NCBI GenBank assembly: GCA_019113025.1
Contig: DXIF01000020.1
Location: 1-58,396 of the forward strand
Direction of reading: 5' to 3'
Length of the DNA: 58,396 nucleotides
Source: Candidatus Anaerobiospirillum stercoravium
GTDB taxonomy: Bacteria > Pseudomonadota > Gammaproteobacteria > Enterobacterales > Succinivibrionaceae
The position numbers were made by a program, and so were the translations under genes. Within the stretch, counting starts at the first letter, position 1, and each line of letters starts with the position of its first letter. The notes below the pieces were generated by a model. The model searched no databases. It was not told the origin of the DNA and was given only the letters and a program-made list of their open reading frames with translations. Of this stretch, positions 46,167 through 55,069 are shown piece by piece.

Positions 46167-48707
46167 CTAAAACTCATCGCCGCTAACGCTAGGGTAGAGA
46201 CCATTAATCATGGCCTCGGCTTGAGCCGTGACCGCCACGCCTTGGACAAAGGGAGCGCGCCACGGGCTGAGCATACCGCGTGCGACTAAGTTGTCGGTAA
46301 AGGTACACAGACTCTCGTAGTAGCGCTGCCACAGCCGGTCGAGCTCGCTTAAGCTCTTGGCCTCACGCCGCGAGAGCTTGCTTAAAGTGGCAATGCTCTT
46401 GCGCAAGTCGCTTTGGTAGCTCTCTTTGTTTTTAAAGGTCTCGTAAGCGCAGATGTCGCTGTCGCGACTGGAGATGCACTTGCGCAGCAAGTAGTAATCG
46501 CCAAAGCCGTAGCTCTTGTACAGCGAGAGCAAGGTCAGGGGCAGATTGGACTCTAAGTTGCCCCCAGCGCTGCCACTGCCTTGATGGTGGGCAAAGGGCG
46601 AGCGCTGCCACGCATCAAGGTACTCATGCCAGCGCCGCCACACTTGGCGCAAGTCCTCGTTGTAGTAGCCTAAAAGGCGCATATCCGTGCTGATAATGGC
46701 CTCGCACTCGGGGCTGGCAAAAAAGAACTGGTCATTAGTGCCGCCCTCAAACATGGAGCACTTGGCCTCCAGCGACTCGCCGGTGGCGATCTTGCCATGC
46801 CGCCCTTGCACATAGGCGTATTCTGGGCGCAAATGCAGCCCCTCAGGGTAGCCTGCTTGCTGCCACAGACGCATCAACATCTGGCGGTAAACCACGGGTC
46901 GAATCGACTGGGCGCGCACCAAAGGGGGCAAGAGCACGCACAACTCTTGGTAAAAGGACCACCACGCGGTGAGCGCTTCCTCGACATTGCGCCGCGGCGT
47001 GATAAAGCCGGTGAGGCGCCGCACTAGAACCGAGGCGTACTTGACCGTCTCGAGCTCATAGCGATTGTCCATGGCATACAGGAAGGTCGACGGATCTTTG
47101 CCCCACTGGGTGAGGTCGTAATAGCTCTGCGGATACTGGGTCAAATAGCTCAGCCCCGAGCTAAAGAGAGTATAAAGCGCCAGATAGTAGTCGTAGTCCT
47201 GCATGAGCTGGGCAGCGCGCTCCACGCGCGCCCGCGCAATCTGCGGCTTTTCAAAATCAAGCCGCACCGCGTCTTCCATGACGCTGATCCAGCGCTGCGC
47301 ATAGCGCTGGTAATTGCCCTCATGCTGTAAAAATAGCTCACGCAAATAGGACAGCGCCTCATGGCCGGTACGGGCATAAACTTGGTCGAGGGCAAGACGA
47401 CACTGCTCACTTAAGACAAAGGTCATGGGCTCAGTGCCCCGCGCGCCACCCCCTTGGTGCGCCTGGGCCTGTTGCTCCGCCGCCTCCCGCTTGCTCCAAT
47501 GCGACGGGGCAAAGGCATGGCGCTGCGCGGCCGGATCGGTCACGGTGGCCTCCGCGGCGCGCGGCCCCCCCGCCTGTGCCCCGGGGGCAGTCGAGCGCGC
47601 GCCCGAGAGCGTGCCCGACCGCTCCTCCGCTCGGGTTCCCGAGCGCGCCCCGGCGCTCGCCCCATATGGAGCAAACGCACTGGCCGCGGCGGCCACGACT
47701 GCCCCGCGCGTGCCCTGCGCGGCATCGGGAGCGGGCAAAGCGACTCGAGCCTGCTCACTTTGTGCCTGGCGCGGGCGAATGCAGGCGCGCTCTAAATCAA
47801 TCGGGCTTAGTACTGGCATGCCGTTGATATGGGTGATGCGCTGACGAAAGGCAGCACGCACTTGGTCACGCGCCGTGCTCTTCTCGCTTGAGGTCAAGGC
47901 CTGGTGAAAGGCGCTGTCAGCAAGGCTTTGCTCATACTCGCTTGCAACCAGCTGCTGCGCCCGCTCGGGATCTTGGCGCACAAATTGGTTGAGCGTGGTC
48001 GTGCTATTAAAGCCATGGCGCGGCCACAGTATGCCCGCGATAAGCTCCGGGGCAGTCGCAAAGCCCTGTTGCTCACTTAAGAGCTTGCATGAGCGCGCAA
48101 CCTCACTTAACACCAAATGGGCGCGCTCCATCGGAAAAGATAAAAGCTTGGGCACCTTGAGGCAAGCTGCGTCCTCAGGACTAAACTCCAGCTCAAAGGT
48201 GGGGCTATCGGGCAAGGTGAGTAAAAAGGCGCTGTCGATTTGAAACTCAAGAGCATTGCCCACGACCTCAGCGTAGACGTGGGTGACGGTGCCATCGACA
48301 TGGAGCTTGACCGGGATAATGCCCAAGTTCGAGACCGGATGGGGCAAGAGCACGCTCAGGCGAAACGGGCTGGCCTCATTGAGCGCGCACAGCACGACCT
48401 GCAATTGCACCTGATCTTTGGTGTTAACAAAGGCCGCGACCTCGGAGGCGCCATAGGAGTAATCAAGCCGCCCCGCGGCCCAGCCTAAGGCAGCTTCATC
48501 CTCAGGATTAAGGCGCGCTGCGCTGGTGGAAGCCGCCATCGCGCTGCCACTCATGAGCCCTGCCAGCACCATGGCGTAGGCACAAGTCAAGTTGGAGGCT
48601 ACAGTGCGTACTGCGCCTCTTCCTGGGTGCGCCCCGACTTTGAGGTGCTCCTGAGCTTGTCCTGCCGCAGGCTCATCCTGGGGCCCGCTGCGCCAACCAA
48701 AATGCAT
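46167..48707 (-). CDS. Large predicted secreted protein of unknown function
   Basis: 846 residues; I do not recognise the family. A hydrophobic stretch at about 42-58 ending in GSAMAAS looks like a signal peptide, though the preceding 38 residues are long for an n-region and the ATG at 48707 lacks a Shine-Dalgarno box, so translation may begin later. Residues 60-310: mixed, with a beta-rich start. Residues about 310-420: low-complexity Ala/Gly/Ser/Arg, containing a C7 tract (47565-47571). Residues 430-846: helical, Trp/Tyr-rich. Two copies of a W-x2-[FY]-Y-x2-LC motif (near 581-590 and 792-801), plus nearby spaced Cys and Asp residues, recall the lysozyme-inhibitor LprI/DUF1311 pattern. That link is tentative. 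Stands alone between galM and the sialate regulator. Confidence 0.75.
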   Translation of the reverse strand: MHFGWRSGPQDEPAAGQAQEHLKVGAHPGRGAVRTVASNLTCAYAMVLAGLMSGSAMAASTSAARLNPEDEAALGWAAGRLDYSYGASEVAAFVNTKDQVQLQVVLCALNEASPFRLSVLLPHPVSNLGIIPVKLHVDGTVTHVYAEVVGNALEFQIDSAFLLTLPDSPTFELEFSPEDAACLKVPKLLSFPMERAHLVLSEVARSCKLLSEQQGFATAPELIAGILWPRHGFNSTTTLNQFVRQDPERAQQLVASEYEQSLADSAFHQALTSSEKSTARDQVRAAFRQRITHINGMPVLSPIDLERACIRPRQAQSEQARVALPAPDAAQGTRGAVVAAAASAFAPYGASAGARSGTRAEERSGTLSGARSTAPGAQAGGPRAAEATVTDPAAQRHAFAPSHWSKREAAEQQAQAHQGGGARGTEPMTFVLSEQCRLALDQVYARTGHEALSYLRELFLQHEGNYQRYAQRWISVMEDAVRLDFEKPQIARARVERAAQLMQDYDYYLALYTLFSSGLSYLTQYPQSYYDLTQWGKDPSTFLYAMDNRYELETVKYASVLVRRLTGFITPRRNVEEALTAWWSFYQELCVLLPPLVRAQSIRPVVYRQMLMRLWQQAGYPEGLHLRPEYAYVQGRHGKIATGESLEAKCSMFEGGTNDQFFFASPECEAIISTDMRLLGYYNEDLRQVWRRWHEYLDAWQRSPFAHHQGSGSAGGNLESNLPLTLLSLYKSYGFGDYYLLRKCISSRDSDICAYETFKNKESYQSDLRKSIATLSKLSRREAKSLSELDRLWQRYYESLCTFTDNLVARGMLSPWRAPFVQGVAVTAQAEAMINGLYPSVSGDEF

Positions 48708-49092
48708 GACGGTGTTCTTGCTTAACCTACGACTCTAACTTGCATCCGCTGAACCGGGCTATGACAAGCCGGATGCATGCCAAGACCGCGCCGACGCACT
48801 GCGCCTCGGCCTTAATGGGGCAAACTTCCCCTGACTTGGGAACCATAAGCAAAATCAGTGCAGCGTACAACGCAAGCAAGACACTTTTGTGAGTAAAGAT
48901 CGGACCGCAAGGCCAGAATCGCAGCAAGTTGCGACGCAGCGCATATCTTGCGCCCGTCCCGCGCTACGCGCGGGGCGCAGGACGCTCGGCACCGGGCGCG
49001 GGGCGATAGGCGCTGAGTACCTGGCGCTGGGCACCGGTCGCTGAGCGATAGGCGCTGAGTTCGGAGCGCTAGGAGCGGAACGCGGGAGCGGC
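48708..49092. other. Intergenic region upstream of the secreted protein gene
   Basis: 385 bp; the right half (48965-49075) is a degenerate GCGCTGAG/GGGCGC stutter. No gene or clear promoter seen. Confidence 0.5.
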
Positions 49093-50007
49093 CTAATCGC
49101 GCGATAGGTCAAGCGAGATGGTACGGCCTAGGGCCTGTAAGGTAATTTGCTTGGTCTTGGTCGCCTTAGTGCGGTTAAAGGAGACCACCAGCGAATACAA
49201 GAGCTCGCAGATGTGGATTTGTGCAGCAATGGTCGCCGCTGAGTCACCTTGGAGCATTCCCTCTTCGTTGCCATTATAGATGACGTAATCGGCAAGACGC
49301 ACCAAGTGTCCGACTGGATTATTGGTAATGGCCACGGCCAAGGCCCCGCTATCCTTACCAATCTCAAAGGCCTTTAAGGTCTCGTAGCTATTGCCCTTTT
49401 GCGACAGGGCGATTACCACGTCGCTCGGTCCCATCATCGCCAAGGCGGTGTACATGAAGTGATCCATCGACTCTGCTTGCGCGTCGATGCCGATACGGCA
49501 CAACTTGTTCTTAAAGAACAAGGCGCTCAGGCACGAATTGCCCACCCCGATGATGAAGACCTTACGAGCTTTGTAGATCGCATCGGCTACGGCAAGACAG
49601 GTCTGCTTGTCGATATTGTGGATGTTCTCATTTAAGGAGCGCGTGATGGCCAGCTTCAGCTTCTGGGCCATGACCACGCAGTCATCGCCATCTTCGATAT
49701 TGGAGTCAAGAATTTGCTCATCGCCGCTTTGGCTCTTGCCTGCCAGCTCCTTGACCAGCTCTAACTGAAACTCCTTAAAGCCCGGAAACTTCATGGTCTT
49801 AGCAAGGCGCACCACCGTGGCCTCGCCTACGCTCGCGGCGGCGGCAATTTCAGTCACATTTTGGGTGGTGACCTCATTGGCATGCTCGAGGATATAGCGC
49901 GTCAAGCGTTTTAAGGCTAAGGGCAGCTCCCCTTCTATCGCACGCAAGGTATGTAAAATCCGGCCACTTACATTCCCAGGAAGCTTTAATTCTCGCATGC
50001 TCTTCAT
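49093..50007 (-). CDS. RpiR family regulator of the sialate locus (NanR/SiaR-like)
   Basis: 304 residues. N-terminal HTH_6 domain: ALKRLTRYILEHANEVTTQNVTEIAAAASVGEATVVRLAKTMKFPGFKEFQLEL. C-terminal SIS sugar-phosphate-binding domain: KARKVFIIGVGNSCLSALFFKNKLCRIGIDAQ, then MMGPSDVVIALSQKGNSYETLKAF. RpiR-type regulators control sialate genes in Haemophilus (SiaR) and Vibrio (NanR), where GlcN-6-P or ManNAc-6-P is the signal. This gene is divergent from nanM and the rest of the nan genes, so that role is the best inference. The frame is open 21 codons further upstream; ATG 50007 or 49998 are both possible, neither with a strong box. Confidence 0.85.
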   Translation of the reverse strand: MKSMRELKLPGNVSGRILHTLRAIEGELPLALKRLTRYILEHANEVTTQNVTEIAAAASVGEATVVRLAKTMKFPGFKEFQLELVKELAGKSQSGDEQILDSNIEDGDDCVVMAQKLKLAITRSLNENIHNIDKQTCLAVADAIYKARKVFIIGVGNSCLSALFFKNKLCRIGIDAQAESMDHFMYTALAMMGPSDVVIALSQKGNSYETLKAFEIGKDSGALAVAITNNPVGHLVRLADYVIYNGNEEGMLQGDSAATIAAQIHICELLYSLVVSFNRTKATKTKQITLQALGRTISLDLSRD

Positions 50008-50770
50008 CCCCAAAACCCCAATATCCGCCCAGCCGCTCACCGCGCCCTGCGACATTGCCTCCAGCAACAAAAAACAGTGACCGCACCGCTTTAAGCGGCT
50101 CCGCCTAACCCATCAGGCAGCGCTGCGCTCGCACCTAGTCTCAACCCCTAAGCGACTTACTTCTCTGCGCGTTCCACCCCGCCGCCAAGACTGCGGGGCG
50201 AAAGCGCCAGCCTAACAAAAACCGTCTCTTTTGACGACACAAAAAGCAAAAAGTTGCACGGAACTAGGCCCAGCCCAGTCCCAGCGCCCGGCCCTTCGCC
50301 CCCACGAGCAGGCCGCGCGCCCCCGGATTTATCCCCTACTTGTGCCCCACAGCGTGCCGCACCTAACGCCCAAAGCACAAGGCCAAGGCTCGATCCCGCG
50401 CCGAGCTCAGGATCGAACCAGAGCCAAGGACAGCGCCCGAACCAGAGCCCGCGCCCGAGCTAGAGCTAAAGCCCGAGTCTGAGCCCCGGGGCGTACTCCG
50501 TTGCAGGCTGGCCCCGGCAACCGCCGACGCACTGCACCCCAAAGCGCAGTAACAACGTGCATCGGGTTGCGTCGCGCAGTGTGCGCACACTGCGCCTCAT
50601 GCCCCAGGGCACAAGCAAGCGCGGGGGCGAAGCCGACGCGAGGATGACGCGCGCACGACGCAAGCGCGGCGGCGGCTAAAAAAATTTTTCACAGTCCCCT
50701 GTTCATGATAAAGGATGTGCTAGGCGTGCGTTGGGGTTTTGTGGGGGCTGAGGTGCGCCTTTTGGTGAAA

Positions 50771-50806
50771 TTTTGCTCCAAATCACACTTTGATTTTGGA
50801 GCAAAA
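50771..50806. promoter_or_regulatory. 12-bp inverted repeat, candidate sialate operator
   Basis: TTTTGCTCCAAA (50771-50782) and TTTGGAGCAAAA (50795-50806) form a perfect dyad with 12-bp spacing. A related TTGTTCCAAAT lies just before the start of the NanC-like porin gene. Binding by the RpiR regulator is inference. It could instead be a terminator-like hairpin. Confidence 0.45.
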
Positions 50807-50873
50807 CCGCTACAAGCTAGAGCCGGTGCGGCTTGGCGCGCCTGCACTGGATACAACCATCTTTGCCGCGTAT

Positions 50874-50896
50874 AAATGTGATATATATGCGGTTTT
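50874..50896 (+). promoter_or_regulatory. Half-conserved CRP-like site upstream of nanM
   Basis: AAATGTGAT matches the left CRP half-site fully; the right half (TGCGGTTT against TCACATTT) is weak. It lies about 75 bp upstream of the predicted nanM promoter, within activation range. Weak evidence by itself. Confidence 0.35.
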
Positions 50897-50949
50897 TAAA
50901 AAAGTTCGTGCCGGATTTTGAAGGAGATCACAAATCAGTCATCCCGCAA

Positions 50950-50977
50950 TTGTGAAAAAATTTTCTTCCATTATCAT
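50950..50977 (+). promoter_or_regulatory. Candidate nanM promoter
   Basis: -35 TTGTGA (50950-50955), 16-bp AT-rich spacer, -10 TATCAT (50972-50977). It would give a leader of about 390 nt before nanM. Confidence 0.5.
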
Positions 50978-51374
50978 AGCTCTTGAAAAATTTCTCCAAG
51001 CCATGCTTAGGCAGCGCTGATTAGACTGAGAAGAGGCGCGTTGGAGCGTACAAACTCGTTGCGACTTGCGGTTTTGACGCTCCCTCCCCGCTTATCTATC
51101 CCACTATCCCAAACTAAGGGCGCGCTTCTTTTCAGCTAATTGGTACTGAGTACTTGCCATTAAGACTTGAAGATAGGAGAGCTCGATCTTTTTTCTATTG
51201 CGCGGATCGCGCTCTAACCAAGCCTCACCCCCAAGCTGTTTGAGCTTAGCCCAGAAACAGCGCTCGACCACTTCAGCTTGTGCTCAGCTGTTAGTTGCGA
51301 CTGATTGAGTCTGAGGATTGATGGTGAGTACCTTGGCGCTGGGCTTGTTGAGTTACAAACGGAGTCATTTGTCT

Positions 51375-52520
51375 ATGAAGATTAAGCAGTTAGCAGCAGC
51401 CTTAGCTTTAACCGCTTTTGCCTCCTCGGCTGCTTTAGCCGCTGCCTTACCAGACGTTCCAGTTCCATTTAAGTCTGGTGCTGGTGCCATGAACGATGGC
51501 GTCATTTACGTAGGTTTAGGCACCGCAGGTCAAGACTGGTACAAGTTAGACACCAAGAGCGCCCAACCTCAGTGGCAAAAGATTGCAGCCTTCCCTGAGG
51601 CCGCCCGTGACCAAGCCCAAGCCGTTGCTTTAAACGGCAAGATCTACGTCTTCGGCGGTTGCGGCAAGATTGACTCGGAGCTCACCTCGGTCTCCAACGA
51701 GGTCTTTGAGTACGATCCAGCCACCGATACTTGGACCAAGCTCTTAACCCGCAGCCCAATCGGCTTAACCGGTCACACCGTCGTCACCGCTGATGGCAAG
51801 AACGCCTTAGTCATTGGCTCGGTTAACAAGGAAATCTTCGACGGCTACTTCAGCGATGTCGATTACGCCACCAAGGCTAACGACAAGGCTTTATTAGATA
51901 AGGTCAACGCTGACTACAACGGCAAGTTAGTCAAGGACTACTTCTTCAACAAGGCAATCTTACAGTACGACCCAGAGAACAATCTGTGGACCACCGTCGG
52001 TAACTTACCTTACTTTGGTACCGCAGGTTCTGCGGTCGCAGTTGACCCAGCTGACCACAGCGTCTTTGTCGTCAACGGCGAGCGCAAGCCTGGCCTGCGT
52101 ACTGCCACCACTGTTAAGTTCACGCTTGAAGACGACTTTGCCAAGCTCCAAAACACCCCAGACTTAATCCCAGCTCAAGGCGATGAGGTTCAAGAGGGTG
52201 TGGCCGGTGCCTTCTCGGGCTACTCCAACGGCACCATGGTGGTCATTGGCGGTGCTAACTTCCCAGGCGCCACTGCTAACTACAATAAGGGTCAAAACTT
52301 CGCCCACCAAGGCTGCACCAAGACCTGGCGCGATGAGATCTACACCTACGCCAACGGTGCTTGGACTCACGCCGGTGACTTAGCAAGCCCTCTGGCTTAC
52401 GGCGTCAGCATCCAAAACGGCGATGAGATCATCTTAGTCGGCGGCGAGACCACCGGCGGCAAGGCTACCACTGACGTCCTAACTGTTAAGGTTCAAGACG
52501 GCAAGGTCGTAGTCGAATAG
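51375..52520 (+). CDS. nanM: N-acetylneuraminate epimerase (mutarotase) NanM
   Basis: 381 residues. Signal peptide at 1-24 (MKIKQLAAALALTAFASSAALAAA), so periplasmic. The mature protein is a kelch beta-propeller very like E. coli NanM: LPDVPVPFKSGAGAMNDGVIYVGLGTAGQDWYKLD, AAFPEAARDQAQAVALNGKIYVFGG, YGTAGSAV, NGERKPGLRT, and GVSIQNGDEIILVGGETTGGKA. It converts alpha-Neu5Ac released by sialidases to the beta anomer. An upstream in-frame start adds 19 residues and would spoil the signal peptide; ATG 51375 with GGAG upstream is preferred. First gene of the plus-strand sialate series. Confidence 0.95.
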   Translation: MKIKQLAAALALTAFASSAALAAALPDVPVPFKSGAGAMNDGVIYVGLGTAGQDWYKLDTKSAQPQWQKIAAFPEAARDQAQAVALNGKIYVFGGCGKIDSELTSVSNEVFEYDPATDTWTKLLTRSPIGLTGHTVVTADGKNALVIGSVNKEIFDGYFSDVDYATKANDKALLDKVNADYNGKLVKDYFFNKAILQYDPENNLWTTVGNLPYFGTAGSAVAVDPADHSVFVVNGERKPGLRTATTVKFTLEDDFAKLQNTPDLIPAQGDEVQEGVAGAFSGYSNGTMVVIGGANFPGATANYNKGQNFAHQGCTKTWRDEIYTYANGAWTHAGDLASPLAYGVSIQNGDEIILVGGETTGGKATTDVLTVKVQDGKVVVE

Positions 52521-52555
52521 CTTACGCCTAGGCTTCTAGGCCAAATTTTCCCGGA

Positions 52556-52580
52556 CGGTAAGAACTGGTAATTCTTACCG
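52556..52580 (+). terminator. Hairpin after nanM
   Basis: CGGTAAGAA (52556-52564) / TTCTTACCG (52572-52580), 7-nt loop, followed by ACCGTCTCTT. T content after the stem is low, so termination may be partial, or it may be an mRNA-stabilising end. Confidence 0.55.
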
Positions 52581-52786
52581 ACCGTCTCTTAGCCCAGTAG
52601 CGCTCACATGCTTATTTGGCGCACTGCGGCTTCATCACAAAAACGTAAGTGCCGCGTCGGCTTGCCGCGCGGTGCGCGTTTGCCCAAAGCTGCCTCCAAA
52701 GCTGCCTGTTGGGGACAACCCGTCACCTGAAAGCTCTGGTAGTTACAGGCGGCTGTGAAAACTTGTTCCAAATGATGGAGTAAGAA

Positions 52787-53521
52787 ATGCGCTTTTCCAA
52801 GATTGCTTTAGGTGTCGGCTTAGCAGCCGCAACCATGTTCACCGCAGCTCAAGCTGCCACCTTCACCCTCGACTATCGTCATGAGTACAAGGGGGAGTAC
52901 CAAGAAAACTTCGACCGTATCTGCATCATCGGTGCTTTTGAGAACGGTATCGGCTTCTATGTTGACTCCTCGTTCAAGTCCGGCTCCGAGCGTCCTGGCA
53001 ATGATGAGTACAACGAGGGTCAATGGGGCGACTTCGTAACCAACGCCACTGAGATGAGCTTATGGTGGGGCTACAAGATCAAGGACACAGGCTTCACCAT
53101 CACCCCAGGTATCATCACTGAGTCCACCAGCGAGACTACTGGTTACAAGCCATATCTGCGCTTACAGTACAACACCGACTTTGGTCTGTGGTTTGCCATT
53201 CGCCCACGTTACGACTACTGGCGTTATGACAACGAGAAGGCTGACCAAAAGAACGGTCGAATCGACGCTTGGGTCGGCTACAACTACGGCAACTTTGGTA
53301 TCAACTATAACTACACCTACATGTGGGCCTTAAACGACAACGCTGATGGCACCACTCGCTACATGTACGACAACGATGACTGGAACTACGAGCAGAACCT
53401 GTCAATGAACTATCGCATGGGCCCATGGAACCCATACATCGAAATCGGTGACATTGCCGTAGCCAGCACCAGCGACGAGCGTCAGCTCCGTCTGCGTCTT
53501 GGTATCCAATACACCTTCTAA
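52787..53521 (+). CDS. nanC: NanC/KdgM-family outer-membrane channel
   Basis: 244 residues. Signal peptide MRFSKIALGVGLAAATMFTAAQA, then a mature barrel starting ATFTLDYRHEYKGEYQENFDRI, the KdgM/NanC family opening. Alternating aromatic/charged beta strands and the terminal phenylalanine (QLRLRLGIQYTF) identify an outer-membrane barrel of about 12 strands specific for acidic (oligo)saccharides. Its place between nanM and nanE indicates Neu5Ac diffusion, as for E. coli NanC; a KdgM-like oligouronide porin is the alternative. GATGGAG precedes the ATG. Confidence 0.88.
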   Translation: MRFSKIALGVGLAAATMFTAAQAATFTLDYRHEYKGEYQENFDRICIIGAFENGIGFYVDSSFKSGSERPGNDEYNEGQWGDFVTNATEMSLWWGYKIKDTGFTITPGIITESTSETTGYKPYLRLQYNTDFGLWFAIRPRYDYWRYDNEKADQKNGRIDAWVGYNYGNFGINYNYTYMWALNDNADGTTRYMYDNDDWNYEQNLSMNYRMGPWNPYIEIGDIAVASTSDERQLRLRLGIQYTF

Positions 53522-54053
53522 CCCCGACCTTGTGGGTTAACGTTGCGCCTGCCTAAGGCAGGCACTGGGGGCCGGGCTCCGGCCTCCTTCATTCCAGTTG
53601 GTAACCAAGCAGTAGGTAAAAACCTGTCCTTATAGCTCCTTGCCGTGGCAGGAAGGATGAGCACAGCTTTTTACGTGCTGCTAGAGCTGGGATTTCCAGC
53701 TTGCACTTTAGATCATGCAGGTCTAATGCTAGCCATATCCCACTAGCAACCTAGGGTACCCAAGTGAAAAGCGCCTATCAAGCTGGGGGCGGGCCACCAC
53801 GCTGCGCCCACAGCACGGGTTCAAGCATATGACCCCATCCCAGCTTTTAAAGCGGCGCCTAACTTGCACCCACCCCTGATTAGACTGGCTTGCGCGCACT
53901 ACATGCGTTACCCTGAGCGCACTACGCTTAGAGCTCTCCTGCCAGATGAGAGCGCAGGATCGAGCAACCAACTGGAGTCATTTAGCGCACTGTCTCCAAG
54001 CTATCAGTTTTTACCAATGATCGTCAGCGACCGCACGATGCGAGGTTGAATCA
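53522..54053. other. Intergenic region between the nanC-like gene and nanE
   Basis: 532 bp. Just after the porin stop are two adjacent stems, GCCTGCC/GGCAGGC (53547-53563) and a GGCCGGG/CCGGCC stem at about 53570-53584, a likely terminator. The rest holds no gene. No strong promoter is evident before nanE, whose own GAGG box lies 12 nt before its ATG. Confidence 0.55.
53547..53584 (+). terminator. Double-stem terminator after the porin gene
   Basis: GCCTGCC-TAA-GGCAGGC followed at once by a GGCC-rich stem and TTCATTCC. The T tract is weak. Confidence 0.5.
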
Positions 54054-54728
54054 ATGCTGTTTGAACAATTCAAGAATAAGTTAATCATCTCCTGCCAAGC
54101 ACTGCCCGATGAGCCATTGCATAGCCCATTTATCATGGGTCGTATGGCTTTGGCTGCCAAGCAAGTTGGTGCTGTCGCCATCCGCTGCCAGTCAGTAGAC
54201 GATATCGTTGAGATCAAGAAGGTCACCGGCCTCCCAGTCATCGGCCTCATCAAGCAAAACTACGATGACAGCGAGATTTACATCACCCCAACCGCTAAGG
54301 AAATCCAAGCCTTAATCGATTGCGGCTGCGAGATTATCGCCTTAGATGCCACCTTACGTAAGCGCCCTAACGATGAGAAGTTAGAGGACTTAGTTAAGAT
54401 GATTCGCGACGCGGGCCGTCTGTCCTTAGCTGACATCTCCAACGATGAGGAAGGCCACAACGCCGAAAAGATTGGCTTTGATGCGGTCTCGACCACCCTG
54501 TCGGGTTACACCCCATACACCCCACACTTAAAGGGCCCTGACTTTGGCTTAGTCGCCCGCTTAGCCTCGACCTTAAAGATCCCGGTCTTCGCCGAGGGTC
54601 GTATCAACACCCCAGATGACCTGCGCATCGCCTACGAAGTCGGCGCCTACGGCGCGATTGTGGGCTCGGCCATCACCCGCCCTCAGGTCATTGGTAAGTG
54701 GTTTATCGACGCCTTACCACAAGGCTAA
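54054..54728 (+). CDS. nanE: N-acetylmannosamine-6-phosphate 2-epimerase
   Basis: 224-residue (beta/alpha)8 protein converting ManNAc-6-P to GlcNAc-6-P in the cytoplasm. Diagnostic segments: NKLIISCQALPDEPLHSPFIMGRMALAAKQVGAVAIR, PVIGLIKQNYDDSEIYITPT with the catalytic Lys, IIALDATLRKRP, LADISNDEEG and FAEGRINTPDDL. Length is normal. Lies between the porin and lyase genes. The kinase that makes its substrate (NanK) is not in this window. Confidence 0.96.
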   Translation: MLFEQFKNKLIISCQALPDEPLHSPFIMGRMALAAKQVGAVAIRCQSVDDIVEIKKVTGLPVIGLIKQNYDDSEIYITPTAKEIQALIDCGCEIIALDATLRKRPNDEKLEDLVKMIRDAGRLSLADISNDEEGHNAEKIGFDAVSTTLSGYTPYTPHLKGPDFGLVARLASTLKIPVFAEGRINTPDDLRIAYEVGAYGAIVGSAITRPQVIGKWFIDALPQG

Positions 54729-55069
54729 ACCTAAGCTAACGAAAACTAACGGAGCCTGGGCCCCTAGGTCTTGGCATCCGATTCCAAGGGAGCTTGAATC
54801 TAGCAGCTGGAACCCAAGAGCTGGAATCTAGCAGCTGGAATCCAGCAAACGGAATCCAAGAGCCGGAATATGGCGGATTCAGCCCCCGGTTGACACCAGT
54901 TAATTAAGCTCGGCTCAGCCGAGCACCGCCTCCCCAGCGCATCAGGCGCTGGGGCAGGCACCTCAGATTTTTTTGGCCTGAGCCTTCGCTCAAGCGGCAG
55001 CCACATCATTTGCTTTGTGCCGACTTGACGTGATATCAGCCTCGAGCCTAGTTTAAGTGGAGACTTAAA
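54729..55069 (+). other. Structured leader region of nanA
   Basis: 341 bp. First part: a 9-15-bp stutter of GGAATC/AGCTGGAA words (54780-54866). Then TTGACA at 54889-54895, a stem GCTCGGC/GCCGAGC (54908-54924) and a second stem CCCCAGCGC/GCGCTGGGG (54932-54954), with a T7 run 13 nt later (54968-54974). This arrangement could be a nanE terminator or a nanA leader/attenuator. Confidence 0.5.

Larger units (their letters stand above)
50008..51374. other. 1.4-kb control region between the RpiR regulator and nanM
   Basis: The first half is GC-rich with an AGAGCC/CCCGAAC stutter near 50415-50475. The part 50680-51000 is clearly more AT-rich and holds a 12-bp dyad, a half-conserved CRP-like site and a promoter, listed separately. 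I see no gene; small open frames on both strands are compositional. Confidence 0.6.

Noticed and set aside
47425-47844. Antisense open frames within the secreted protein gene
   Set aside because: They arise from the Ala/Gly/Arg-rich linker read on the opposite strand.
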